A stretch of 49,527 nt of DNA from a virus. The position numbers and the translations under genes were made by a program. Shown in pieces: positions 32,961 to 40,393 of the stretch (position 1 is the first letter of the stretch; every line of letters begins with the position of its first letter). The DNA lies in IMG/VR virus record IMGVR_UViG_3300007344_008457, positions 1 to 49,527 of that record, one strand, 5' to 3'. The notes under the pieces were generated by a model, which had not been told where the DNA came from, did no database searches, and was given only the letters and a program-made list of their open reading frames with translations.

Positions 32961-32977
32961 TTAAAAAGGAAAAACTA

Positions 32978-33763
32978 ATGACTAAACTAATAAGACAGCT
33001 AAACAATCCAGAACTAGATGAAATCAAACTAAATTCAAGTGACCATTTTGAGCTTATCTATATGAGACATAGATATTTTAGAAAGTCAACCAATCCAGAA
33101 CCTAAAAGATTGGCTAAATTTGAAAAAATGATCTGTAATATTTCAGACAAAATTTACTTAAGAAATATTGAGGTATTTAAAACAGTAGGTTTTGAAATGG
33201 AAGACCTTAGAAATGTAGGGCGTGTAAACACCGTATCTTTTATTTCCATGGACGGTCTTTATGAAAACCCTGACAAAATGGAAAAGTTCAGAAAACAACA
33301 CAAGAAAAAATATAGTGAAAATTCTGAGCCAAAAGAAAAAGATGTGTTTTTAAAAGAATGTTACAATCTATCCAGATTTTTAAACCAAAGGCTTCAAGAA
33401 GTAGCTAAATTTTGCAAAAATAAAAACACAAACATTAGAGGTACAAAATCAATTAAAAAATTTTACGTTGGTGATCCCCGAAGAAACCCTACTGATAGAG
33501 AGCTATATAGTTATCCTGAAGTTTATGGTTACAAAAAAATTACAGAATCTAATTTTAAAAAGTTAGTAAAAGAAAACAATGCAAAAGGTAAACTAAGTTT
33601 TTTAAATAAACAAAATCAAATAGTTAGGGTTGTGTACATTAAAGGTTCTTTTTTAACAAAAAAAGATATTGAAGAAACAGATGTTGACCCAAGAAAATGC
33701 CTTTACAATGCAAATCCTGAAGACATTCTTATTGGAATAGAAGATTACAATAAAAAAGCGTGA
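32978..33763 (+). CDS. Putative diverged sigma-factor-like phage protein (261 aa)
   Basis: The string FEKMICNISDKIYLRN followed by VFKTVGFEMEDLRNVGRVNTV resembles sigma region 2.1-2.2, in which a helix ends in DL...G. The rest is basic and unfamiliar (NPTDRELYSYPEVYGYKK; PEDILIGIEDYNKKA). No helix-turn-helix is obvious. It lies between the structured RNA and the helicase, with AAAAAGGA upstream. A transcription role is inferred from the short region 2-like match only; an alternative is a replication accessory. Confidence 0.4.
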   Translation: MTKLIRQLNNPELDEIKLNSSDHFELIYMRHRYFRKSTNPEPKRLAKFEKMICNISDKIYLRNIEVFKTVGFEMEDLRNVGRVNTVSFISMDGLYENPDKMEKFRKQHKKKYSENSEPKEKDVFLKECYNLSRFLNQRLQEVAKFCKNKNTNIRGTKSIKKFYVGDPRRNPTDRELYSYPEVYGYKKITESNFKKLVKENNAKGKLSFLNKQNQIVRVVYIKGSFLTKKDIEETDVDPRKCLYNANPEDILIGIEDYNKKA

Positions 33764-33769
33764 TATTAT
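33761..33769 (+). promoter_or_regulatory. Extended -10 promoter giving a leaderless helicase mRNA
   Basis: TGATATTAT followed by A overlaps the end of the upstream gene. The last T of the -10 box (33769) is six bases from ATG 33775, so the first transcribed base should be at or next to the A of the start codon. There is no room for a ribosome site. Confidence 0.65.
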
Positions 33770-33774
33770 AAAGT

Positions 33775-34950
33775 ATGTCTGACAATAATATAAACAAAAA
33801 AGAGCATGAAGAGTACGACAAAATTATACGTCAAGAGTATGAGCAAAATGTCGAAACAGAAAAACTTATTCAAGAAAATAAGCGTATAAATGCTTTTATA
33901 TATAATAAAAAATTAAAAGTTCAACAAAAACAATACGAAAAAATGTCTAACATTCAAGATAGTCTTGAAAAAGAAGACTTAACTAAACGTGGATTTAATC
34001 GTGAATCTATGTTAAAAGAGCTTGAAGATCGTAAAAATGCCGTCACATTTTTTAACGAAGTAGTGTCTAAAGATTTTGTTGCAGCACCCGGCTCTTTGAT
34101 GGTCATCCCTTCAATGACAAACAATGGTAAATCCACCATGACAGCTCACCTTGCTGAAGCATTGGTAAATGAAAATAAGCGTGTTCTTATTTTGTCAAAT
34201 GAAGAAAAAGAGGAAGACGTTAGAGCAAGAATTTCATGTCTTAGAACCAATGTATCTTTTGGTGATTATAAAACAAGCAAATGTACTCATGAAGAAATTG
34301 AAAAGGTTTTGTTGGACGGAGAACTTTTGGCAAATAACGGCAATCTTGTTGTTATTTCTCCAAAAAATGAAGTGGATGCCTATAAAGTAACAACAGTTGA
34401 TGGTGTTATGGCAACACTTGAAAAAGCCAAGGGTAATTTTGACGCAGTAATTCTTGATTATTATACCAATGTAAACATGAGTGAGTTTGGAAATATTGAC
34501 CCTTGGCATGTTAACAACAGGTTAGCTTCTGAGCTTAATATTTTTAAAGACACTGCGCCATTTCCTATCATTGCAATGGCTCAATGTGAAGGTATTAGAA
34601 GTGAGAAAAAAGTTGAAGATAAAGGTGCGTTAGATTTTGAAAACAATCATGTAATGTACAGGTGGAAAGGTGGTAAAGGTATAATTATTTATGCTACCGA
34701 TATTATTGAGCTTGTAAAAGATTTTGATAATAGTTGCTCTTATTTTTGGGCGCACAAAGTTCGGTTTAGCCACGGAGATTTGCAAAGAAAACATCATTTA
34801 CCATTTGATAAAAAAATGCAAAAATTTGTTGAGTGGAGTCCTGAATTTGATGCCAAAGTTACCGCCTCAAAAGTAACTAGAGAAAGCAACGAACAAAGCA
34901 AAGAAGAACTTAAAAATATTTTTAATGGAAAAAATGAAGGAAACAACTAA
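33775..34950 (+). CDS. DnaB-like replicative helicase
   Basis: After a charged N-terminal helical region the RecA-like core begins, with Walker A PSMTNNGKST (about residues 112-121), then VLILSNEEKEEDVRAR, Walker B FDAVILDYYTNV and the FPIIAMAQC strand. These are the H1, H1a, H2 and H3 motifs of the DnaB/gp41 family. At 391 residues it is compact, and the N-terminal domain is not the standard DnaB one. It is followed by the AEP primase, which overlaps by 26 bases. The gene appears to be read from a leaderless mRNA. Confidence 0.82.
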   Translation: MSDNNINKKEHEEYDKIIRQEYEQNVETEKLIQENKRINAFIYNKKLKVQQKQYEKMSNIQDSLEKEDLTKRGFNRESMLKELEDRKNAVTFFNEVVSKDFVAAPGSLMVIPSMTNNGKSTMTAHLAEALVNENKRVLILSNEEKEEDVRARISCLRTNVSFGDYKTSKCTHEEIEKVLLDGELLANNGNLVVISPKNEVDAYKVTTVDGVMATLEKAKGNFDAVILDYYTNVNMSEFGNIDPWHVNNRLASELNIFKDTAPFPIIAMAQCEGIRSEKKVEDKGALDFENNHVMYRWKGGKGIIIYATDIIELVKDFDNSCSYFWAHKVRFSHGDLQRKHHLPFDKKMQKFVEWSPEFDAKVTASKVTRESNEQSKEELKNIFNGKNEGNN

Positions 34951-35821
34951 AAATTTTTTAAATTTATTTTTTAATGAAGGTGAGACAATTTGCGTATCAG
35001 ACTGTCAGGGTGGTTATCACAGCATATCCCAAGAAGAATTTGAAGGTGATATCAAGCTTGTTTCACCAAAAAAAGATAAAAAAAATAGATTTATAAAAGA
35101 AGAAGCTGTTAGATTAGTGGCAATTAACCCAATTAATGGGTGGAGAAGAGATGAAAACGCCACGGCTTATCGTACATTTTTAGTAGAGTGTGATGATATG
35201 TCATTGGAAGAACAATATAAATATATAAAAGATATGGGCTTTCCATATTCATACTGTTGTTTTTCTGGAAGTAAATCTTTACACTTTGCATTAGTGCTTG
35301 AATCTGACATTCCTAGCGAAACAATTTATAGACATACAGCGCAGTGGATTTTAAATATTCTTGACAAAGCCGATCCATACACAAAAAACCCATCACGTTC
35401 GGTAAGATTTCCAAGTGTCATTAGGCCAGAAACAGGAAAAGAGCAAAGAATAGTTGAAATGGGTTCCAGAATTAATATTGATAAACTTGGAAAATGGCTT
35501 AATAAATACCCTGATAAAGCACCAAAAGTAATGCAAATGAAACCTAGAAATACAGGCAATTTTAATATTAAAGGCGTAGGAGAATGGGCTAAAAAAGCTT
35601 TGGTAGAAGGTGTTCACAATTCAGAAGGTTCAAGAAATCAAAAATGGATGTCAATTGGATGTGAGTTTGCAATTAACGGTATGGGTCTTGATGAATCAAT
35701 TTCATTTCTTGGTAGATATTATGAAGAACAACCAGATTTTAATCAAAAAGAGTGGTTAGAGGCAATAACAAACGGATGGAATTTTGCCGATAAGGTTAGT
35801 GTAAGGAGTGATAATGAGTAA
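34925..35821 (+). CDS. Archaeo-eukaryotic-type (AEP) primase
   Basis: FLVECDD (about residues 85-91) fits the hydrophobic-D/E-x-D metal motif, SGSKSLHFAL carries the sxH nucleotide-binding motif (His120), and RSVRFPSVIR follows as motif III. The C-terminal 90 residues (EGSRNQKWMSIGCEFAINGM; FLGRYYEEQ; NGWNFAD) match the PriCT-type helical domain. It should lay primers for the DnaE polymerase next to the DnaB-like helicase. It starts inside the helicase gene. A second ATG at 34934 is a possible start, since neither has a good ribosome site. Confidence 0.78.
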   Translation: MEKMKETTKNFLNLFFNEGETICVSDCQGGYHSISQEEFEGDIKLVSPKKDKKNRFIKEEAVRLVAINPINGWRRDENATAYRTFLVECDDMSLEEQYKYIKDMGFPYSYCCFSGSKSLHFALVLESDIPSETIYRHTAQWILNILDKADPYTKNPSRSVRFPSVIRPETGKEQRIVEMGSRINIDKLGKWLNKYPDKAPKVMQMKPRNTGNFNIKGVGEWAKKALVEGVHNSEGSRNQKWMSIGCEFAINGMGLDESISFLGRYYEEQPDFNQKEWLEAITNGWNFADKVSVRSDNE

Positions 35822-36533
35822 TGACACATATCACAAATTTAAAAAAGATGATGTTGACCAATTTATGGAAAATGACATTTACCTTCCTACCAGAACTATT
35901 TATATGGGAAGTGCCAGTACTGATGATGAAGGTTGTGAAAGTGGTGTAGATCACATGATGGCTGAACAAATGATTAAAACTCTTCATATTTTAGATAATC
36001 AAGATGCTGAATCACGAAAAGGAAACAAGCCAATTACAATTATTATGAATAATCCGGGTGGAGAGGTGTACCATGGGCTTGCTATATATGATGCTATTAG
36101 AAATTGCAAAAATCATATAACCATAAAAGTTTATGGTCACGCTATGAGCATGGGTTCTTGGATTTTGCAGGCGGCTGACTATCGTGTAATGACTCCAAAT
36201 TCACGAATTATGATTCATTATGGGTATGATGGTGGAGATGCTCATTCAAAGACATTTCAAAAATATGCGCTTGAAGGCGATAAAATAAATAAATTGATGG
36301 AAGATGTATTTCTAGAAAAAATTGAAGATAATAAAATTACTCAAGAAGAGTATTTGCACTTAATTGGTAAAGACAAAGAGATATCCAAATTGCATTCAAG
36401 TTCAAAAAGAAAAATGATTGATATTAATAGAGAAAAACTTGAGTTAATGCTTAATTTTGACACATTTATTGATGCTGAAATGGCTTTAAAATTAAACTTG
36501 ATAGATGAAATAGAAAGGCCTAAAGATGAGTAA
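35814..36533 (+). CDS. Cytosolic ClpP-like serine protease
   Basis: ATG 35814 is preferred because AAGGAG ends five bases upstream. IIMNNPGGEVYHGLAIYDAI, GHAMSMGSWIL (Ser112) and SRIMIHYGYDGG (His135) are the ClpP nucleophile and base regions. NFDTFIDAEMALKLNLIDEI near the end holds the Asp. No signal peptide, so it would work in the cytosol. An insertion of about 40 residues before the Asp region is not typical. It could work with the phage ClpX-like protein at 41164 or with a host unfoldase, or be a prohead-type protease. Confidence 0.82.
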   Translation: MSNDTYHKFKKDDVDQFMENDIYLPTRTIYMGSASTDDEGCESGVDHMMAEQMIKTLHILDNQDAESRKGNKPITIIMNNPGGEVYHGLAIYDAIRNCKNHITIKVYGHAMSMGSWILQAADYRVMTPNSRIMIHYGYDGGDAHSKTFQKYALEGDKINKLMEDVFLEKIEDNKITQEEYLHLIGKDKEISKLHSSSKRKMIDINREKLELMLNFDTFIDAEMALKLNLIDEIERPKDE

Positions 36534-36630
36534 ATGCAATTTTTGCGATGTAGCTTGCGGCAGTTCTTGGTGCCCGGCTAAAAAAGAAGATAAGGAAAAT
36601 AAAAATAAAGATGAAAATAGCACTGATTGA
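36526..36630 (+). CDS. Small Cys-rich protein (34 aa)
   Basis: MSKCNFCDVACGSSWCPAKK holds four cysteines in CxxC...CxxxxC spacing, enough for one zinc site, followed by a Lys/Asp/Asn tail. It overlaps the ClpP gene by 8 bases and the next gene by 20. The cysteine arrangement and tight overlap make it credible despite its size. Confidence 0.5.
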   Translation: MSKCNFCDVACGSSWCPAKKEDKENKNKDENSTD

Positions 36631-37114
36631 CTATATATCCAAAATGGCTTGGTTTGACATTGTTTTTGTTTTAGCAGTGCCATTTTTCTTTGTATTTGTT
36701 GTTAGAGGTTTATGGCAGCAAATAAAATATGTAAAAAAAATAAAACAAAACAGGGATAATTTGGAAGCGCAAAAATGCATAGGCCCTCACACATGGATAA
36801 AAATGCCAATAATGGGGCAGGAAGTGCATGTATGCAAAGAGTGCTGTTGGTCGTCAAGTTTTCAAACTTATGTAAAAAAAGAATTTGTAAATGCTCATTT
36901 AAAAGAACAAGAGTTTAAAAATGCTTTGGAAGAATACTCAAAAAAAAGAAAAGTAGAAATTGCTGAAAAATTTAGACTATTTGATTTTGAATTAGAACAG
37001 CTAGAAAATGAAATTTACAGTATTAAAAAAGATTTTGTTGTTGAATGGTTAGAAAAAAGCCTAGAGGAAGTTTTAAAAGAAGAAAAAGAAAAAGAGGAAG
37101 AAAGTAATGAGTAA
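36611..37114 (+). CDS. Membrane-anchored protein with zinc-ribbon-like motif (167 aa)
   Basis: One membrane helix lies at about residues 14-34 (FDIVFVLAVPFFFVFVVRGL). It is followed by CIGPHTWIKMPIMG and VCKECCWSSSFQTYVK, which may bind zinc through Cys/His. A long charged C-terminal coiled coil ends in Glu/Lys repeats. Probably an inner-membrane protein with its bulk in the cytosol. No family recognised with certainty. Confidence 0.55.
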   Translation: MKIALIDYISKMAWFDIVFVLAVPFFFVFVVRGLWQQIKYVKKIKQNRDNLEAQKCIGPHTWIKMPIMGQEVHVCKECCWSSSFQTYVKKEFVNAHLKEQEFKNALEEYSKKRKVEIAEKFRLFDFELEQLENEIYSIKKDFVVEWLEKSLEEVLKEEKEKEEESNE

Positions 37115-38084
37115 TTTTGATTTTGGCTGGGGCGAACCATTTTGTGTTAGAGAAGCTTTAAAGCATTACTATAAAAGATCAATGACAAAACCAGTAGATA
37201 TAGATGAATTACAATATTGTCTTGACGATGGAAATGAAGACTTGATTAATTTAACACGTTGGTTTATTAAAGAAACTACCGGAATTGAGTATAAATATAT
37301 TGTGATTACTAACGGCACAACTGGAGCTATCAACGTAGCCTTGCGAGTAATGGCTAAAGAAGGTAAAAAAAATTGTTATACACATAAATATCATTTTCCT
37401 TATTACCCTGCAATTATTGAGAAAAATAATTATAAACATAAAATTGGCTTATATCGTAACCATGAAAAACAGCTTAATTCTTCTAGCTCAGTAGGTCTTG
37501 TGGACAGCCCATCCAATCCGGCAGGCGATTTGTTACTGTACTCTGACCATAAAAACAATATTATTTGGGATAGTGTTTATCACAACCCTGTATATGTCAA
37601 TACTATACCTGTAATTCCCGATCACAGAGTCAATTGCGGCTCCTACAGCAAGGTTTTTGGCTTGACAGGGGTAAGGGTAGGCTGGATTGCTACCAACTTT
37701 CAGAAGGACTATGAAGCTTTTAGAGATGAAAATTTATACGAATTATGTACGGTCTCTGTTCCTTCCCAAGAACTTTTGCTTGACATTTTTGACAATATGG
37801 ATTTAAATAACTTCATGAGGTCTGCAAAATATCGAGTAAATAACAACCGAGAAATGTGGGATAGAATTAAGGGATTGTTTGATAATCAAGAAGTGCCTGA
37901 AAACGGAATGTTTTACCCTGCTTGGGCTGACCCTATTGCATGTAAATTATTGAATAAACTAGGTTTTACTTATGTTGAAATGGACAGCAAAGGAAAAGAT
38001 AAATATCTTAGATTTAATTTGGCTCAAACTAATGATATTACAAATCAAGCAATAAGATATTTAATAAAGGAAACAAGAGTATAA
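37107..38084 (+). CDS. PLP-dependent aminotransferase (class I/II fold)
   Basis: The fold-type I signatures are in order: VITNGTTGAINVAL (cofactor phosphate loop), DSPSNPAG (Asn137), IIWDSVYHNPVY (Asp155, Tyr158) and SYSKVFGLTGVRVGW (Lys182 as Schiff-base lysine, Arg190). The C-terminal YLRFNLA holds the likely carboxylate-binding Arg. At 325 residues it is shorter than most aminotransferases (about 360-400). It probably moves an amino group from an amino acid to an unknown acceptor. It is co-transcribed with small genes; a role in DNA or sugar modification is speculative. Confidence 0.82.
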   Translation: MSNFDFGWGEPFCVREALKHYYKRSMTKPVDIDELQYCLDDGNEDLINLTRWFIKETTGIEYKYIVITNGTTGAINVALRVMAKEGKKNCYTHKYHFPYYPAIIEKNNYKHKIGLYRNHEKQLNSSSSVGLVDSPSNPAGDLLLYSDHKNNIIWDSVYHNPVYVNTIPVIPDHRVNCGSYSKVFGLTGVRVGWIATNFQKDYEAFRDENLYELCTVSVPSQELLLDIFDNMDLNNFMRSAKYRVNNNREMWDRIKGLFDNQEVPENGMFYPAWADPIACKLLNKLGFTYVEMDSKGKDKYLRFNLAQTNDITNQAIRYLIKETRV

Positions 38085-38095
38085 AGGGCGTTAAA

Positions 38096-38392
38096 ATGGG
38101 AAAAGCAATACTTGAATTTGATCTAGATGATTTTAGTGATAAAAAAGCACACTTAAGAGCAATTGCAGCGACCGATGTTTTTTTAGCCCTTCATGATATT
38201 GATAATATGTTAAAAGAATATACCAAATATTCAAAAGGTATTGATATAGGTGATATTATAAATGTTAAAGATGGGCCACACAGGTTAAATGATTTTGAAT
38301 CCAAATTATTACATAGGGTTTGCGAGATTATTAGAGGTAATGTTGCAGATATTCTAGATGTTCATGGTGTTAACATGGGATATTTAGAATGA
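38096..38392 (+). CDS. Conserved small phage protein (98 aa)
   Basis: KAILEFDLDDFSDKKAHLRAI at the start and a C-terminal helical region ending VHGVNMGYLE match a pattern I know from many phage genomes (KAILEFNLP..., then a helix and ...L..HGIN...). No function is known for it. A tenth copy of TGATATTATA lies inside this gene but is probably chance. Confidence 0.6.
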   Translation: MGKAILEFDLDDFSDKKAHLRAIAATDVFLALHDIDNMLKEYTKYSKGIDIGDIINVKDGPHRLNDFESKLLHRVCEIIRGNVADILDVHGVNMGYLE

Positions 38393-38595
38393 AGGAATTT
38401 AAAGAAGGATTTCATAAATTTTTAGTAGGAATCACGCTTATATCAGGGGCAATGTACAGCTCAACTTGGGCGCATTATTTATTTGATAAAATAAACGCTC
38501 CTGCTCCAGCATCTTTTGTTTTTCAAATGATTGTATTTTTTTATATTTCTAAAAAAACAGTTTATCATACAGAGTTTAAATATGATAAAAAATAG
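38389..38595 (+). CDS. Small membrane protein (68 aa)
   Basis: Two hydrophobic segments (FLVGITLISGAMYSSTWAHYL; ASFVFQMIVFFYIS) separated by a short DKINAPAPA loop suggest two membrane spans. Overlaps with both neighbours. It could be a holin-type protein, but charge and position do not prove it. Confidence 0.5.
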   Translation: MKEFKEGFHKFLVGITLISGAMYSSTWAHYLFDKINAPAPASFVFQMIVFFYISKKTVYHTEFKYDKK

Positions 38596-38905
38596 AACAT
38601 TAAAAAATATGTGTATTTTTTTTAAAAGAAAATTTAGAAAAAAAATAACAAATAAAAAAAAAATAACAAATAAAAAAAGATTAAAATCAGGCTATTGTTC
38701 TATTCATGAACTGGAATATTTGGCTAATAAATATAACGGAATTAACGGTGAGCAACTTGTTCTTTTTATCTTAAAAGAAAAAGGGGCACCTGTTAATGGT
38801 GTTTTGTTGTTGTCAATAGATACAATCAACTATGAGTGGTCAAGGTATAAAAAAAATGAATTTGATGTTTTTATTTGGAAAATCAAGGAGAATTTACCGC
38901 AATGA
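38582..38905 (+). CDS. Basic hypothetical protein (107 aa)
   Basis: ATG 38582 overlaps the previous gene by 14 bases. The N-terminal 40 residues are extremely basic and include the repeated KKITNK encoded by an 18-base duplication. The rest (YCSIHELEYLANKYNGINGEQLV onward) is an ordinary helical domain. No family recognised. It is followed immediately by the lipoprotein gene. Confidence 0.5.
   Translation: MIKNRTLKNMCIFFKRKFRKKITNKKKITNKKRLKSGYCSIHELEYLANKYNGINGEQLVLFILKEKGAPVNGVLLLSIDTINYEWSRYKKNEFDVFIWKIKENLPQ
38641..38676 (+). repeat. 18-bp direct repeat inside a coding region
   Basis: AAAAATAACAAATAAAAA is present twice in tandem, encoding two copies of the KKITNK-type hexapeptide. In-frame slippage is the likely origin. 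Confidence 0.7.
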
Positions 38906-39087
38906 AAAAGCTTATTATTTTACTTCTTTTATCTGGATGCGCTCTTGATCCTGTAGTCACAAGAAACTACAAAAAACCCTATAAACAAAGAGTAGTTGAA
39001 TGCATTGAAAGGTTTATGGATGGATTTGGCACTGATATAAAAAGCACTTATCAAATATGTAAAGACCTAGAGCGAGGTCAAAAATAA
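38902..39087 (+). CDS. Small lipoprotein (61 aa), outer-spanin candidate
   Basis: ATG 38902 is preferred because KKLIILLLLSGC forms a clean lipoprotein signal with the lipobox Cys at residue 12. AAGGAG lies upstream. The mature part is short and has CIERF...QICKDLERG, a pattern found in small phage lipoproteins. The next gene begins in TAATG and encodes a membrane-anchored protein, so the pair could be a two-component spanin. The order is reversed compared with lambda Rz/Rz1, so this is tentative. Confidence 0.55.
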   Translation: MKKLIILLLLSGCALDPVVTRNYKKPYKQRVVECIERFMDGFGTDIKSTYQICKDLERGQK

Positions 39088-39401
39088 TGTGGGATAAAAT
39101 GGACATGCTAGACAAAGCATTTTATTTTCTTTTGGCCCTTATTTTAGGGCTTTCTGTGTCTGTAGGTGTGTTGTTATATCAGAAGTCTAAGCTTAAAAAT
39201 GAGGTTGTAAATTGGAAAATAAAATACACCGAAACTATGTCAGACCTGTCTTTTTGTCACGCCGACCATGCAGAAACCGGTTATAAATATGGTAGATGTA
39301 CAGATTCTTTATATGACCTTAGAGAGTGGTTAAGATGGTGCAAGCCAAAATGTGAAGCAAAAAAAAGCTTTAATAAAATATTAAAAAGTAGGAAAATATG
39401 A
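39087..39401 (+). CDS. Membrane-anchored protein (104 aa), inner-spanin candidate
   Basis: One membrane helix (AFYFLLALILGLSVSVGVLLY) is followed by a helical, probably periplasmic domain with five cysteines (FCHADHAETGYKYGRC; CKPKC). Topology N-in/C-out is expected from the charges. Together with the preceding lipoprotein gene it may span the envelope. No alignment supports this; it is based on topology and adjacency. Confidence 0.5.
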   Translation: MWDKMDMLDKAFYFLLALILGLSVSVGVLLYQKSKLKNEVVNWKIKYTETMSDLSFCHADHAETGYKYGRCTDSLYDLREWLRWCKPKCEAKKSFNKILKSRKI

Positions 39402-39580
39402 AGGTAAAAGCTTTTATTGAGCACTTGCAAGATTTTGACCCAGAACAAGAGATTGTTTTCTTGGAATTAGGCGGTCTTTATGATATAATACTTTTAGCAA
39501 TTTCAGAAAGAAATGATAAGGTTGAAATTGTTGTAAAAAATATTTTCAAAGAAGAAGAAAAAGAAAGGAAAATACAATGA
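39398..39580 (+). CDS. Small conserved phage protein (60 aa)
   Basis: VKAFIEHLQDFDPEQEIVFLE matches a pattern common in small phage proteins where LQ-FDPE is followed by strands. A Glu/Lys tail ends the protein. Overlaps both neighbours by 4 bases. Function unknown. Confidence 0.55.
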   Translation: MKVKAFIEHLQDFDPEQEIVFLELGGLYDIILLAISERNDKVEIVVKNIFKEEEKERKIQ

Positions 39581-40083
39581 ATTATCCAGTGCCAACACCA
39601 ACACCCAAAGGCAACGCTAAATTTATGGACAATGTGCGTTTAAATAAGTTTATTAGTGAATTTCAGCAAATGATTGCTGTTGCTATGGGCTTTCACGGTG
39701 CAACGCCTGAGCAGCTTCCTAAGCGTATAAACGGCAATTCTTTTGGAATTAAGGGACATTTTAATCATCCATGTACTGTATGGGTAAGAAAAAACAGGTC
39801 AAATTTCTTACATATGTGCCGTAGTACACTGGAATTTCTTAACGAACATTATAGGCGTGGGGGCAAAGGTCATGTTAACGCTCGAAACAATATTAAACTT
39901 GCAATGGCTTTTGCTAAAAACATTCCTGCTGGAGCTAGGACAGAGTTTCCTAATTGTGCAGCACACGATAGTTTAGGTGTTAATTATAAACATATTAAAG
40001 ATGTACATGTCGCATATTCGCTGTACATTAATGATCGTTGGGACTTAGATAAAAAAGAACCTAGATGGAGTTATAATGAATAG
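39577..40083 (+). CDS. Pyrimidine-dimer-glycosylase-like or related phage protein (168 aa)
   Basis: NVRLNKFISEFQQMIAVAM, HPCTVWVRKNRSNFLHMC and later FPNC plus YSLYINDRW follow the order of a phage family related to pyrimidine dimer DNA glycosylases (LDN-RL-K...Q, HP...WVR.S..N, FPNC, Y...W). The family may repair DNA or only share the fold; I cannot show the catalytic residue. The call rests on a remembered pattern. Confidence 0.5.
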   Translation: MNYPVPTPTPKGNAKFMDNVRLNKFISEFQQMIAVAMGFHGATPEQLPKRINGNSFGIKGHFNHPCTVWVRKNRSNFLHMCRSTLEFLNEHYRRGGKGHVNARNNIKLAMAFAKNIPAGARTEFPNCAAHDSLGVNYKHIKDVHVAYSLYINDRWDLDKKEPRWSYNE

Positions 40084-40381
40084 CAAAACTTTTTTAACAA
40101 CATGTGAAGGTGAAAAAGTTGACGTAACTAAAGTAAAAACTTTGTTTGTAGAGATTCCTTTAAAAGAGATTCTGGGCTACAATTTCTCTGAAATCTTACA
40201 AAAATATATTCCTATTCATAATAGAGAAAAATTTGAAATTGCTTTTGATTACTATAAATATCCAAATGGAAAAATTGAAAAAAAAATTAGGTGGGAAACT
40301 ATGGGTACGTTAGAAAAAGATATTAAATTTGATTTAACTACCGAAGAATATTACGAACAAGTTTGCCCATTAATTATGTGA
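40076..40381 (+). CDS. Hypothetical protein (101 aa)
   Basis: A beta/alpha mix, TLFVEIPLKEILGYNFSEI and FDYYKYPNGKIEKKIRW, without known motifs. It overlaps the glycosylase-like gene by 8 bases. Not recognised. Confidence 0.5.
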   Translation: MNSKTFLTTCEGEKVDVTKVKTLFVEIPLKEILGYNFSEILQKYIPIHNREKFEIAFDYYKYPNGKIEKKIRWETMGTLEKDIKFDLTTEEYYEQVCPLIM

Positions 40382-40393
40382 AAAGGTTTGTAT

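Noticed and set aside
38251-38260. Another TGATATTATA, as a promoter
   Set aside because: It lies in the middle of a conserved coding region (encoding GDIIN) with no gene start that fits. It is probably a chance copy.
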